From IMG/VR virus record IMGVR_UViG_3300011113_000522, positions 1 through 61,140 of that record: DNA of 61,140 nt. The stretch is one strand, 5' to 3'. The stretch's first letter is position 1, and the number at the start of each line of letters is the position of its first letter. The stretch is from a virus. Shown here piece by piece: positions 15,339-25,500 of this stretch. The notes below the pieces were generated by a model, which was not told where the DNA came from, ran no database searches, and saw nothing but the letters and a program-made list of their open reading frames with translations. Both the position numbers and the translations under genes were made by a program.

Positions 15339-15779
15339 ATGGACAAAAATGATGAATTATTCAAAGGAACTACCTTTGCCGATTTAATGTCCGATGTTTA
15401 TCACAATTCAAAAAAGAAAGATAGACAAATAAATCAATTGATTGCACAACTTCAGCCGCTAATAAAAAATGCATCTGATGCTACTATTATTGTACCTTTG
15501 ATTAAAGAATATTTAGATGTTGCAGTTAAAAATGATGATCATCTAGTTAAATTAACTGCAATTGTTCAACGTTATATTTCAACCAAACAAACGATATCTG
15601 GAGCAGATGGTTTATTAAGCGATGAAGAAAAACAACAATTGCTTCGCGTTGCGGAACAAACGTTATCAGCTGAGTTGACGGAAGAATTAGATAATATTGA
15701 ACATGATTCTGCTGTTTTAAAACAACGCATTGAAAATGCAATGAATAAAACAAAAGGCAATAATGAACCTACAACATAA
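15339..15779 (+). CDS. Hypothetical protein of baseplate operon
   Basis: 146 residues, almost entirely helical and acidic, with likely coiled-coil segments at the C-terminus (LRVAEQTLSAELTEELDNIE). AAAGGG ribosome-binding site. Overlaps the hub gene by 17 nt. Possibly a chaperone or scaffold for baseplate assembly, from position only. Confidence 0.65.
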   Translation: MDKNDELFKGTTFADLMSDVYHNSKKKDRQINQLIAQLQPLIKNASDATIIVPLIKEYLDVAVKNDDHLVKLTAIVQRYISTKQTISGADGLLSDEEKQQLLRVAEQTLSAELTEELDNIEHDSAVLKQRIENAMNKTKGNNEPTT

Positions 15780-16794
15780 ACATATTGAATGGGATGTTGC
15801 TGAAGTATTAGAACATGATTATACATATCAATATAATACATCTGATGTTAATGATGCTACAATTGATAAGTTATTTGCACTTAAAGTTAGATCGTGTAGT
15901 ACATACTTTAATAAAAATGTATATTTAGCTCGACCTGCTAATACTAGCACGAAACGGATTCCATTGGTTGGCGAATTTGTTTTAATATTCAAAACATTTA
16001 ACGAACAAACAACCCCATCTAGATGGAGAGAAAGTTGGTATTATGTTTCTACAATTGATTTACAATCTTCTATCAATGAAAACATGTTACCTGGTATATC
16101 GGATGAATTATCACAAGAACAAATTGATTCGATTCAACCAGGAAAAACATTTGTTAGAAAATCTATATCGCCATTACAACCATATGAGGGTGATATGTTA
16201 TTCGAAGGTCGTTTTGGTAGTAGTATACGCTTTGGTAGTAGCATAAATGTTGCATATCCTAGTAATTATTACTATAAACAAGCTCCATGGAGTTCTCCAT
16301 TTTCAACTAGCATTGATCCGATAATTATTTTGTCTAATGGTCGTATAAATAAGCCTGCAAAAGAATTTGTTGTAGAAGATGTAGAACAAGATGCATCATC
16401 TTTGTATTTAACTAGCAATCAACGATTAGACACATTAACATTATCTAAATCATTAACCGTACATAACACAGAATTTGCAGGTTCGCAGTTTATTGGAGTA
16501 GCTGATAGAATCATACTACGAGCAAAACGAGATGTTGCTGTAATTGATTCGCAAGAAGGAATTGTATTAAATACGTCCGGAGACATTTACATCGGAGGTG
16601 AAGATGCTACAGAACCATTAACGCATGGTTTAGTATTGCAACAAATTGTACAATTGTTAGTACAAGCAATTGCAGCAGGAGCTACAGGACCAGGAGGTGC
16701 ACCTTGCGTTACAAATGCTGCAGCATTATTGGGACAAATTTCTGATTTGCTACCGGATTTAAATAGTACTAAATATAAAATAACAAAAACGTGA
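15763..16794 (+). CDS. 5: Baseplate hub / spike protein, gp5-like
   Basis: 343 residues. Residues about 20-140 look like an OB-fold (KRIPLVGEFVLIFKT; WYYVSTIDL), as at the N-terminus of T4 gp5. The conserved GDMLFEGRFGSSIRFGSS (about 148-165) is typical of phage hub proteins of this type. A beta-repeat region follows (DRIILRAKRDVAVID; GIVLNTSGDIYIGG). The T4 gp5 lysozyme domain is missing; peptidoglycan degradation must come from another protein. It sits upstream of gp25 and gp6 genes, the expected neighbourhood. Confidence 0.75.
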   Translation: MNLQHKHIEWDVAEVLEHDYTYQYNTSDVNDATIDKLFALKVRSCSTYFNKNVYLARPANTSTKRIPLVGEFVLIFKTFNEQTTPSRWRESWYYVSTIDLQSSINENMLPGISDELSQEQIDSIQPGKTFVRKSISPLQPYEGDMLFEGRFGSSIRFGSSINVAYPSNYYYKQAPWSSPFSTSIDPIIILSNGRINKPAKEFVVEDVEQDASSLYLTSNQRLDTLTLSKSLTVHNTEFAGSQFIGVADRIILRAKRDVAVIDSQEGIVLNTSGDIYIGGEDATEPLTHGLVLQQIVQLLVQAIAAGATGPGGAPCVTNAAALLGQISDLLPDLNSTKYKITKT

Positions 16795-16795
16795 T

Positions 16796-17626
16796 ATGGC
16801 AGTAGCATTTCCTTTTGATCAAATTACTAATAAACCCGGAGCTGCAATTAACAAACTGCAGACTGCATTAAACAAGGTTATTGCAAAACTCAATCAAAAA
16901 GTTGCAGAAGCTATTGGTAAATCAAACATATTACCAAAAACGATTAGTTGTAACGATCCAAAAGTTAAAGAATTAAAACGAATTTTAGAACAAATTCAAC
17001 GATATATTGATCAAATTCAAAGAATTTTACGTATATTAAATATTATTGTGCCGATATTAACAGTTGCAGCACAAATTGCTGCTGTTATTATTAATGGCCA
17101 AGTAGCATTACCAATACCGTCGCCACCAGCAGTTAGTCAAGCATTAGCTGTTCAAAATGAATTGGTTGCAAATATTGCAAAAGCACTAACTCAAGCATCG
17201 ATAATATTAGGAGTTGTAAATGGAGCCGTTGCAGTATCATCTAAATTAATTGCTGGCGTAGTCAACATATTATCTGCAATTTGTAATAATGAAACATTTA
17301 CAGTTACGCAAGATACACAGAATGCAATTGATTCTATTAATAATGAAGTTGTAACTGCTACTATAGATTCTGAATTTTATCAATTACTTAATGTATCACA
17401 AGAAGACATTGATTTGCGAGAAGATTTAATTCAACAGCTGCAACAAGAACAACGATCATTACTAGATTTACTAGAAGCACCTAGTCAAGTAATTATTGGA
17501 ACTGGCACACAACCTCCGGATTCAGACCGCGGAAAAGCTGGAGATTATTTTATAAATCAAACTACAAGAACAATATATGGCCCTAAGATTTCAGATACTG
17601 AATGGCCAATGGGCATAAATTACTAA
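16796..17626 (+). CDS. Virion structural protein, hydrophobic helical
   Basis: 276 residues: an amphipathic coiled-coil N-terminal half (LKRILEQIQRYIDQIQRILR), a hydrophobic middle (IIVPILTVAAQIAAVII) and a C-terminal segment of the kind found at the end of phage fibre proteins (GKAGDYFINQTTRTIYGPK). It is encoded 1 nt after the hub gene. Probably a tail-tip or baseplate component; the hydrophobic middle might interact with membrane. Inference from position and composition. Confidence 0.65.
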   Translation: MAVAFPFDQITNKPGAAINKLQTALNKVIAKLNQKVAEAIGKSNILPKTISCNDPKVKELKRILEQIQRYIDQIQRILRILNIIVPILTVAAQIAAVIINGQVALPIPSPPAVSQALAVQNELVANIAKALTQASIILGVVNGAVAVSSKLIAGVVNILSAICNNETFTVTQDTQNAIDSINNEVVTATIDSEFYQLLNVSQEDIDLREDLIQQLQQEQRSLLDLLEAPSQVIIGTGTQPPDSDRGKAGDYFINQTTRTIYGPKISDTEWPMGINY

Positions 17627-17631
17627 ACCTA

Positions 17632-17640
17632 ATATTTATA
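17632..17640 (+). promoter_or_regulatory. Late-type motif ATATTTATA
   Basis: ATATTTATATAAAAG, 13 nt before the ATG at 17654. Confidence 0.65.
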
Positions 17641-17653
17641 TAAAAGTATTCAT

Positions 17654-18178
17654 ATGGATTCAAAAACATTAATAAAAGCACTTAAAATCGCTGTGCGAGA
17701 AGTTATAAAAGAAGAATTAACTGAAATTCTTCGAGAAGGATTACAATCTACTATTACAGAAATATCGCAACCAAAAAAGCCAGTTAGAGTAGATGCAAAT
17801 AAATCGGTACATGTTCAACCCAAGATAGTTAATGAGTCAGTAAAAAAATCAAAGGTACAATTCACTGATAATAAATGGGCATCTATTTTAAATGAAACGG
17901 ACGTATTAACAGAAGATCAACCATTAGCATTAAATAGTTTTCGCGATATAATGAACGAAGGAATGGAAGAAATTCGAATGACATCTCGAGATGCAGTTAA
18001 TTTTGGAGCGATGCGACAAAATATGAAAGAGGCAATGGGGATAGCCCCATCAGCACCAAAAATTATGGAAGATCCGGAAACTGGTAAAGTATTTGATGTA
18101 CCGCAGGAAGTTCAACAAGCAATGACTCGAGACTATTCTGCATTAATGAAAGCAATTAACAAGAAGAAAGGAATGTAA
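17654..18178 (+). CDS. Hypothetical virion-associated protein
   Basis: 174 residues. N-terminal amphipathic helix rich in Lys/Glu (IKALKIAVREVIKEELTEIL) with several ΨxE sites (for example LRE|G), a flexible middle and a conserved-looking C-terminal part (DPETGKVFDVPQEVQQAMTRDYSALM). Stop overlaps the gp25 start. Not recognised; inferred to be a virion or assembly protein. Confidence 0.65.
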   Translation: MDSKTLIKALKIAVREVIKEELTEILREGLQSTITEISQPKKPVRVDANKSVHVQPKIVNESVKKSKVQFTDNKWASILNETDVLTEDQPLALNSFRDIMNEGMEEIRMTSRDAVNFGAMRQNMKEAMGIAPSAPKIMEDPETGKVFDVPQEVQQAMTRDYSALMKAINKKKGM

Positions 18179-18624
18179 TGGGATATCAAATTACACCACC
18201 ACCGGCATCTACTTCACAGCCAGTTGGATTAGGTGTTGGATTTCCATTAATCGGTCCAGGCGGTTCTGTTATTTATATTTCAAGTGAACAAGCATTGCAA
18301 AATTTAAAAACTTTGCTTTTAACTAGAATTGGAGAACGTTATGGAATTCCTGACTATGGCACAAATTTGTTAAATGCATTATTTGAGCCAAATGTATCTG
18401 AATTAAAAAATACAATCGTTGAGTTAATTCAGCCAAAAATTGCATATTGGTTACCATATATTTTTATTGAATCAATTGATGTTGTAACTGCAGAAGATGA
18501 TCCAGATTTAATTTATGATATACAAGTATCAATTAAATTTTCTGTTAGTAATTTTAATACACAAACGCTAACTATTAATGCCAACGAAAATGGTACAGTA
18601 ACTGTTACTGAAGATCGAGGATAA
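18178..18624 (+). CDS. 25: Baseplate wedge protein gp25
   Basis: 148 residues. GPW/gp25 family: VIYISSEQALQNLKTLLLTRIGERYGIPDYGTNL with the conserved RIGER-P-YG core, then FEPNVSELKNTIVELIQP and the strand that ends the fold. gp25 is the most conserved baseplate wedge subunit and connects the wedge to the sheath. Directly upstream of gp6, as in many contractile phages. Confidence 0.92.
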   Translation: MGYQITPPPASTSQPVGLGVGFPLIGPGGSVIYISSEQALQNLKTLLLTRIGERYGIPDYGTNLLNALFEPNVSELKNTIVELIQPKIAYWLPYIFIESIDVVTAEDDPDLIYDIQVSIKFSVSNFNTQTLTINANENGTVTVTEDRG

Positions 18625-18629
18625 TTAAC

Positions 18630-20510
18630 ATGGAAACTAAAAAAGATGTTTCATACTTAGGTAAAGATTTTGGGCAATTCAAAAGAAATTTAATTGATTT
18701 TGCTAAACAATATTTTCCTACAACATATACCGATTTTAATGAATCATCTCCTGGTACTCTGTTTATCGAAATGGCTGCATATGTAGGCGATGTTTTATCA
18801 TATTATGCAGATAACAATTTAAGAGAATCATTATTAGAGCAAGCAAGTGAACGAACGAATATATATGATCTAGCAAAAGCATTAGGATATAAACCTAAAA
18901 ATGCAATACCTGCATATGTTACACTCGATATATATCAACTTGTTCCTGCTGCTGGCTCAGGTGCGAATGTTGCACCAGATTTTAATTATGCATTAACGAT
19001 TAAAGCTGGTATGCAAGTAAAGCAAACTAATGGTTCATCTGTATTTAGAACATTGGATTCTATAGATTTTGCATTTTCATCTTCTTTTGATACAACTGAA
19101 GTTACTATATACGAAAGTGATGATGCAACAAAACAGCCTACATATTATCTTTTGAAAAAACAAGCACGTGCAGTATCTGGAGAAATTAAAACTGCATCGT
19201 ATACATTTGCCACACCTATTGCGTATGATAAAATAGTTTTACCGGAAACAAACGTTGTAGAAATTATTTCAGTTACAGAATCAGATGGCGATAATTGGTA
19301 TGAAGTGCCATATTTAGCACAAGATACTATTTTTGAAACAATTCCAAATTTAGCAGAAAATGATCCGGATTTAGCAGCATATCGGTCATCATCCCCTAGT
19401 TTATTAAAATTGAAAAAAACAGCTAAACGATATATTACAAGATTACGTAGCGACAATAAACTTGAATTGCAATTTGGTGCTGGTATATCAGATAATAATG
19501 ATGAAGAAATTATTCCTAATCCTAGCAATGTAGGAAATGGATTATCTGCAGTTAGGCGAGGCGTCGATGTTGATATTGATCCATCTAATTTTTTATATAC
19601 TAGAACATATGGTCAGGCACCAGCAAATACAACATTAACTATAACATATACTGTTGGAAATGGAATTGTCGATAATGTATCTGCTGGCGTATTATCAAAT
19701 ATCAATCGAATTGAATTTGAAGATGATATCAATTCCGTAAACAATGCGGGAATAGTTAATTTTATAAAAAATACCGTTGCTGTAACAAATTCTGCACCAG
19801 CTGTTGGTGCAAAAACTGCAGAAACATTACAGGATATTAAAAATAATGCTTTAGCAAATTTTGCAACACAGAATCGTTTAGTTACTAGAGATGATTATAT
19901 TATACGTGCATATTCAATGCCAGCAAAATTTGGTAGTGTAGCAAAAGCATATATCGTTCCTGACGATCAGCTTACTCAAGAAAATTACGAACAAAGCAGA
20001 ATACCTAATCCATTAGCAATGAACATGTATGTTTTAGGTTATAATTCATCTAAACAATTAACAACATTAAATCAGGCAATCAAAGAAAATTTAAAAAATT
20101 ATTTGAATTACTATAGAATATTAACAGATGCAGTTAATATTAAAGATGCATTTATTATTAACGTTGGTCTGCAATTTGAAATTTCTGTATTATCTAATTA
20201 TAATAGTAATGAAGTATTACTTAAATGTATAGATGCAGTTAAATTGTATTTTGATATCGATCGTTGGCAAATAAATCAACCAATTATTAAATCTGACGTG
20301 TTTAATATATTAGGCAATGTCAAAGGAGTACAGTCTGTTGTTAATGTTGCATACAATAATTTATATGATTCAGATGCAGGATATTCTGGTAATGTATATG
20401 ATTTATCTAGTGCTACTAAAAATGGCGTAATTTATCCTTCACTCGATCCTAGTATTTTTGAAGTTAAATTTCCAAACCGAGATATTAAAGGTCGAGTTGT
20501 AAATTATTAA
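18630..20510 (+). CDS. 6: Baseplate wedge protein gp6 (J-like)
   Basis: 626 residues, near the T4 gp6 length. N-terminus FGQFKRNLIDFAKQYFPTTYTDFNESSPGTLFIEMAAYVGDVLSYYADN is the family signature; later the J-like region with TLQDIKNNALANFATQNRLVTRDDY (about residues 395-420). gp6 dimers form the inner ring that ties wedges together. Located 5 nt after gp25 and followed by other tail genes. Ribosome-binding site GAGGA. Confidence 0.93.
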   Translation: METKKDVSYLGKDFGQFKRNLIDFAKQYFPTTYTDFNESSPGTLFIEMAAYVGDVLSYYADNNLRESLLEQASERTNIYDLAKALGYKPKNAIPAYVTLDIYQLVPAAGSGANVAPDFNYALTIKAGMQVKQTNGSSVFRTLDSIDFAFSSSFDTTEVTIYESDDATKQPTYYLLKKQARAVSGEIKTASYTFATPIAYDKIVLPETNVVEIISVTESDGDNWYEVPYLAQDTIFETIPNLAENDPDLAAYRSSSPSLLKLKKTAKRYITRLRSDNKLELQFGAGISDNNDEEIIPNPSNVGNGLSAVRRGVDVDIDPSNFLYTRTYGQAPANTTLTITYTVGNGIVDNVSAGVLSNINRIEFEDDINSVNNAGIVNFIKNTVAVTNSAPAVGAKTAETLQDIKNNALANFATQNRLVTRDDYIIRAYSMPAKFGSVAKAYIVPDDQLTQENYEQSRIPNPLAMNMYVLGYNSSKQLTTLNQAIKENLKNYLNYYRILTDAVNIKDAFIINVGLQFEISVLSNYNSNEVLLKCIDAVKLYFDIDRWQINQPIIKSDVFNILGNVKGVQSVVNVAYNNLYDSDAGYSGNVYDLSSATKNGVIYPSLDPSIFEVKFPNRDIKGRVVNY

Positions 20511-20518
20511 GGAAATAA

Positions 20519-21634
20519 ATGTTTAGAATATTTTATGCAGAAAAAGATACAACATTGTATCAAGCATATCCAGATTACAATACTGGATTAGATGAGATAC
20601 TTGAAGTTGGTAAACGATTAAATACATCGGGCGATACATTATTAATATCTCGAGCAATTGTTAAATTTGATATGACTGAAATTTCAGCATCGCTCGCTAC
20701 ATATAGTAAAACAGTTAATGATTGCAAATTTATATTAAATTTATATACATCCCATGCAAAAAATTTACCGTCTGAATATGCAATTCAAGCTAAAATGTTA
20801 GGACAAACATGGGTCAATGGAACAGGATTTTTAACTGATTTAACAATAGACGGTGCTACATGGTCAGGTTCAGCTTCGGGATCAGCTTGGATATCTGGTA
20901 GTCAATCTGTACAGATTGGATCTAGTAGTTTATATATTTCTGGTTCTGGTGCAGGAGGTAATTATTTATACTATTCTGGATCTGGCAATACATTATCGTT
21001 AATAACATCTGAATCATTTTCTTATAGAACTACAGATTTAAACATTAATGTTACGGATCAAATAAAAATTTGGATTAGTGGAAGCAATAGCAATTCAATT
21101 CCAAATTATGGATTTCTAATTCAAGTATCTGATGCAGATGAAATCAATAATAATGTTGCGGGATTCATAAGATTTTTTAGTAGAGAAACTCATACAATAT
21201 ATGTACCTAAATTAACGATGTACTTTGATAATACTTCGTTTACGACGGGTTCATTAACAGCTGCAAATTTAGAATCATATTCGGTATATACTAAAATTAA
21301 ACCTACATATAAAGATACCGAGATTGCTAAAATACGAATTTATGCTCGAGATAAATTTCCGAGGAAATCTCCAACAAATTTATTTCCTATACAAACAGTA
21401 AAGTATTTACCAACAACTACATATTATTCAATTTCGGATGCTGCTACAGAAGAGGTCATAATTCCGTTTGATAATATTTATACTAAAGTAAGTTGCGATA
21501 GTACTAGTAACTTCATTTATTTAGATATGAACGGTTTTATGCCAGAACGCAATTATCGTTTAAATCTTAAGATTGTAGATGGATTTACAGAACAGTATAT
21601 CGACGATCAAATTTATTTTAAAGTAGTTAGGTAA
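20519..21634 (+). CDS. Tail/baseplate structural protein
   Basis: 371 residues, beta-rich with Ser/Gly-rich loops (SGSASGSAWISGSQ). N-terminus MFRIFYAEKDTTLYQAYPDYNTGLDEILEVGK and the LISRAIVKFDM segment resemble carbohydrate-module-like domains of phage tail proteins. TAAGGA precedes the ATG. The C-terminal part (about 245-371) is a second beta domain. Position between gp6 and a gp7-sized protein implies a baseplate component. Confidence 0.7.
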   Translation: MFRIFYAEKDTTLYQAYPDYNTGLDEILEVGKRLNTSGDTLLISRAIVKFDMTEISASLATYSKTVNDCKFILNLYTSHAKNLPSEYAIQAKMLGQTWVNGTGFLTDLTIDGATWSGSASGSAWISGSQSVQIGSSSLYISGSGAGGNYLYYSGSGNTLSLITSESFSYRTTDLNINVTDQIKIWISGSNSNSIPNYGFLIQVSDADEINNNVAGFIRFFSRETHTIYVPKLTMYFDNTSFTTGSLTAANLESYSVYTKIKPTYKDTEIAKIRIYARDKFPRKSPTNLFPIQTVKYLPTTTYYSISDAATEEVIIPFDNIYTKVSCDSTSNFIYLDMNGFMPERNYRLNLKIVDGFTEQYIDDQIYFKVVR

Positions 21635-22521
21635 TGGATGCAATAACAAACAAGTTAGATTCGATTAATGTTGATCAACAACTTAAATATCAAAAGGATG
21701 GATTAACTAGAATATCAAATGATATATCAGTTATGCCTAGAAATACTAACGGTAACATTATTTTAAATCAAAATTCTGATTCGAACCCGTTACTAATTAT
21801 TGAGCCAACTGCAAATAGGATAACATTGAAATCAATGCTACGAGTTTTAGATACTCAATTTAAATATTTTAAATTTCCGGCACGTACTACGGTTATTGAA
21901 GAAGAACCAGTTGATTTAGATTTAGATTTAGATTTACAACTAGAATTACAAGATCCAGTATTTGCGAGATACCGTCCGAGTGAAGATCAACGTATTGCAG
22001 CTAGTAACATTTATTCCGGAATTGAAATAAATGAAGTTCAAGACGGGTTGTTACAATCCATTCCAAATTCGTATGTTATAACAAAAGAACTTAAAAACTC
22101 CGGTGTAGATTTACGATTTAGAATTAAATTGCAACATCGATATGATGCGCCAGATGGATTTGGAACTGCCTTTTTTTCTATAATTAAATCGAGTGAACAA
22201 GGTTTAGATAGAGAATATCGTACATTTGAAAATACCTCAGAGTTTAGGCCAACAATACCTGGTTCAATTAATCAATATGAAGTTCAGAATTTAGAAGTTG
22301 ATATTGTCATTCCAAATGCAGAATTTGAAATTGGAGACAGATTCGGCATAGGTGCAAAAGCTGGACAAAATAATGATACTCAATATCATACTATTAATGC
22401 ACTTCAATCATATTGGGTTATTACAGATGCAAGTAAAAATGTAGATTTTTGGAATCAAGAAATAGCTCAACCAGAAATAGTAAATGAAGAGATTGACACG
22501 ATAAGCACAACTAGGACATAG
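21634..22521 (+). CDS. Baseplate structural protein with Asp-Leu repeat
   Basis: 295 residues. A short DLDLDLDLQLEL run (about residues 92-105) links an N-terminal region to a C-terminal beta domain (LRFRIKLQHRYDAPDGFG..). The ATG overlaps the preceding stop by one base, and the next gene starts right after this stop. No family assigned; structural by context. Confidence 0.65.
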   Translation: MDAITNKLDSINVDQQLKYQKDGLTRISNDISVMPRNTNGNIILNQNSDSNPLLIIEPTANRITLKSMLRVLDTQFKYFKFPARTTVIEEEPVDLDLDLDLQLELQDPVFARYRPSEDQRIAASNIYSGIEINEVQDGLLQSIPNSYVITKELKNSGVDLRFRIKLQHRYDAPDGFGTAFFSIIKSSEQGLDREYRTFENTSEFRPTIPGSINQYEVQNLEVDIVIPNAEFEIGDRFGIGAKAGQNNDTQYHTINALQSYWVITDASKNVDFWNQEIAQPEIVNEEIDTISTTRT

Positions 22522-25500
22522 ATGTTAACGCAATATAAAAATATCGATCAAATTAAATTAGCTACAAAATCAATTTCGGGAGATCGACTAGGCCAATCTA
22601 AAACTGAATTTGCGTCATATGATTCTAATGAATCTACTTATTTCAATCTAGATATTATCAATGTAACAAATGATAATCGCATTGAATTTCATGTATACTC
22701 TGGCACATCTTGGTTAACTGGAAATCATAAAATTCAATTTCAAACAAAAATTCCACAATTTAGAGACATAAATACAAAACAATTAATTAACATTAATAAT
22801 GGTTTTGGAATTGACGTTTATTCTGAATTAGAAAAATTAAAGTTAACTACGGGTAATTTTCGTATTGCTATCAATTTTTTTAAAAACTTAATTGGTAGTT
22901 ATGAATTACAGCATTTACGAATTGATGAAATTTCTCCAGATAGAACCGAAATACGTTTACGTGCAATAGATGATGAAAATCCTGAATTTCTTCAACAAAT
23001 TACAAACTATATTCAAACAGTAAATCAAACATCTGATCAATATTATAAAACATATTTGTTAAATTTTAGTAGAAATCAGTGTGTTTTATTTGTTAATAGT
23101 GTTGTAATTGGCGAATATCTGTATGTGAAGTTATATGAGCCATTACCACAAAATATTACAACTAATTTTAAATGTTGGGTTGTTGAAGAACAAAAGCCAA
23201 CATATTTTGATAATGTTTTTATTGCTCCACAATTAATAGAAAAACAATTCAATTCGTTAGCTGGACCAAATTGGCAAGCAACAGCTGTTGCAGAAACATC
23301 GGCTGAAACGGATTATAAAACATGGACCAATTTATTAGGTTCGTCAGTACAAACATCGCAACAAATTGTAGATGCATATTTTTCTGGTAGTTTATCTGGA
23401 ATGTCATTGAATATTGATTATTCCGATTTAAATAATTTTATATTTTACAGTTCAGCTACAGAACGTTTATTAAATTTTAAGTACAAACTAGATTTATTAG
23501 AATATTATACATCGCAAAGTGTAGCAGTATCTCAATTATCTGGCAGTGTTGCTACAACTAACGTTCAAGATTTTGCCAAACTAAAATCATCGTTAATTGG
23601 TGGGTTTGATGCATTTGAACAATATTTGTATTATCAATCATCTTCGCAGTTAACTAGTAATCAAATACCACATGAATCTCCGTCAGTATCACAATTAACT
23701 GGCAGTTATATAACGCCTGTACCTAAAGTAAATTCAACAAGGCCATATACATTAGCGGCAGTTAGTAGTAGCATGTTTAAATCTTGGTTTGATGGTACAT
23801 ATGCATCTGCATCGTTTTATGATTCATTAAATGTTAATGCTTTAGTTTATGCGATACCTGAATTTATCAGATTAGATTCAGCAAATGTACAACTTAATAC
23901 ATTTGTTAATATGTTAGGTCATCATTATGATATATTGTATACGTATATCAATCACATGACCCAAATCAATAAACGAGAAGAAAATCCTAAATTAGGTATG
24001 CCAAATGAATTGCTTTATTCTGTAGCAAAACAATTTGGTTGGACATTGACTAATGGCAATCAATCTCAAGATTTATGGCAATATGTTTTAGGAACATCTG
24101 AAACCGGAATTCCATTAACTGGTTCAAATACAGTAGGCGATCCTTCGGTATCGGGACAAAATATTACGTATGCAATTTGGCGAAGAATTGTTAATAACTT
24201 ACCATTATTATTGAAATCAAAAGGAACTAAACGAAGCATTCAAGCATTGCTATCTTGTTATGGAATTCCTCAATCATTTATAAGTATCAATGAATATGGT
24301 GGTCCTAGATTAGATAGAGCTCCAATATATGAAAAATATAATTTCGATTATGCACTAGATTTAAGTAGCAGTGCAGCAGGTACTGTTACTGTAAATTATT
24401 CGCAATCGATTAATGCTGTAGAACTTCGTTTTAGACCAGATAATATTGAAACTAATCCTTTGATACCAACTACCATGAACCTATTTAATATAGGCTCTAA
24501 TGCGGTTACATTAGAATTTAATAGTGGTAATAAAGGTGTCATGAAACTCAATGGCACGGCTTCTGGTTTAATTGAATTATATAATGATGAATGGGTTTCT
24601 ACCGTATTGCGAACAAATGGTACTAATTTAGATTTAATTACAAAAAAATCTAAGTATGGTAAAATTGTTGCTGCTGTTTCTGCATCGACCACTGCATCAA
24701 TTGCTGGATCTGGTACTTTAACATTAGGCGGAACATCGTCGGGTGCTAGTAGATTTATTGGGCAATTGCAAGAATTAAGATTTTGGTCATCATCCTTATC
24801 AGATACTGCATTTAACAATCACGTTAAAGCACCAGGAGCTTATAATGGTAATTCTAATGCATATGATGAATTAGTATTTAGATTACCACTTAATCAAAAA
24901 ATAAATCATGCATTAACGGGTAGTTTAACTGGTATACAGCCTAAATCATCTACAATATCAGCATCATTTGCAAGTTGGACACTTAACACGCCATATGATT
25001 CATATGAAGAAACTCATTATTATGATGCCCCATCATTAGGTGCTGGTACATATGATGACAACAAAGTTCGTATCGAATCTAATCGATTAGTTGGCTCGCT
25101 GGATGTAAAAACTAGAGCAGAACGTAGTCAATTTGATACCGCTCCGTTAGATAGCAAAAAATTAGGAGTATATTTTTCTCCACAAACAATGATTGATGAA
25201 GACATCATTGCACAAAATGGATTTGTTGATTTAGATCAATATATCGGAGATCCGGGAGAAACTGATTCAAAATCATATCCTAGATTAATTCAAGCTGCAC
25301 AATCATATTGGAAAAAATATCAAAATAAAAATGATATCAATGCATTTATTTCTATGTTTACGTTGTTTGATTTATCATTTTTCCGGCAATTGGAACAGCT
25401 ATTGCCGGCACGAGCTGATAAACTAACTGGTATTTTAATTCAACCTAATATATTTGAACGTAGCAAAGATTCAATTCTTCCAAAAATAGAACGATATGAT

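Noticed and set aside
24396-24818. 140-codon minus-strand frame
   Set aside because: Lies wholly inside the 1190-codon tail gene, with no ribosome-binding site and no promoter.
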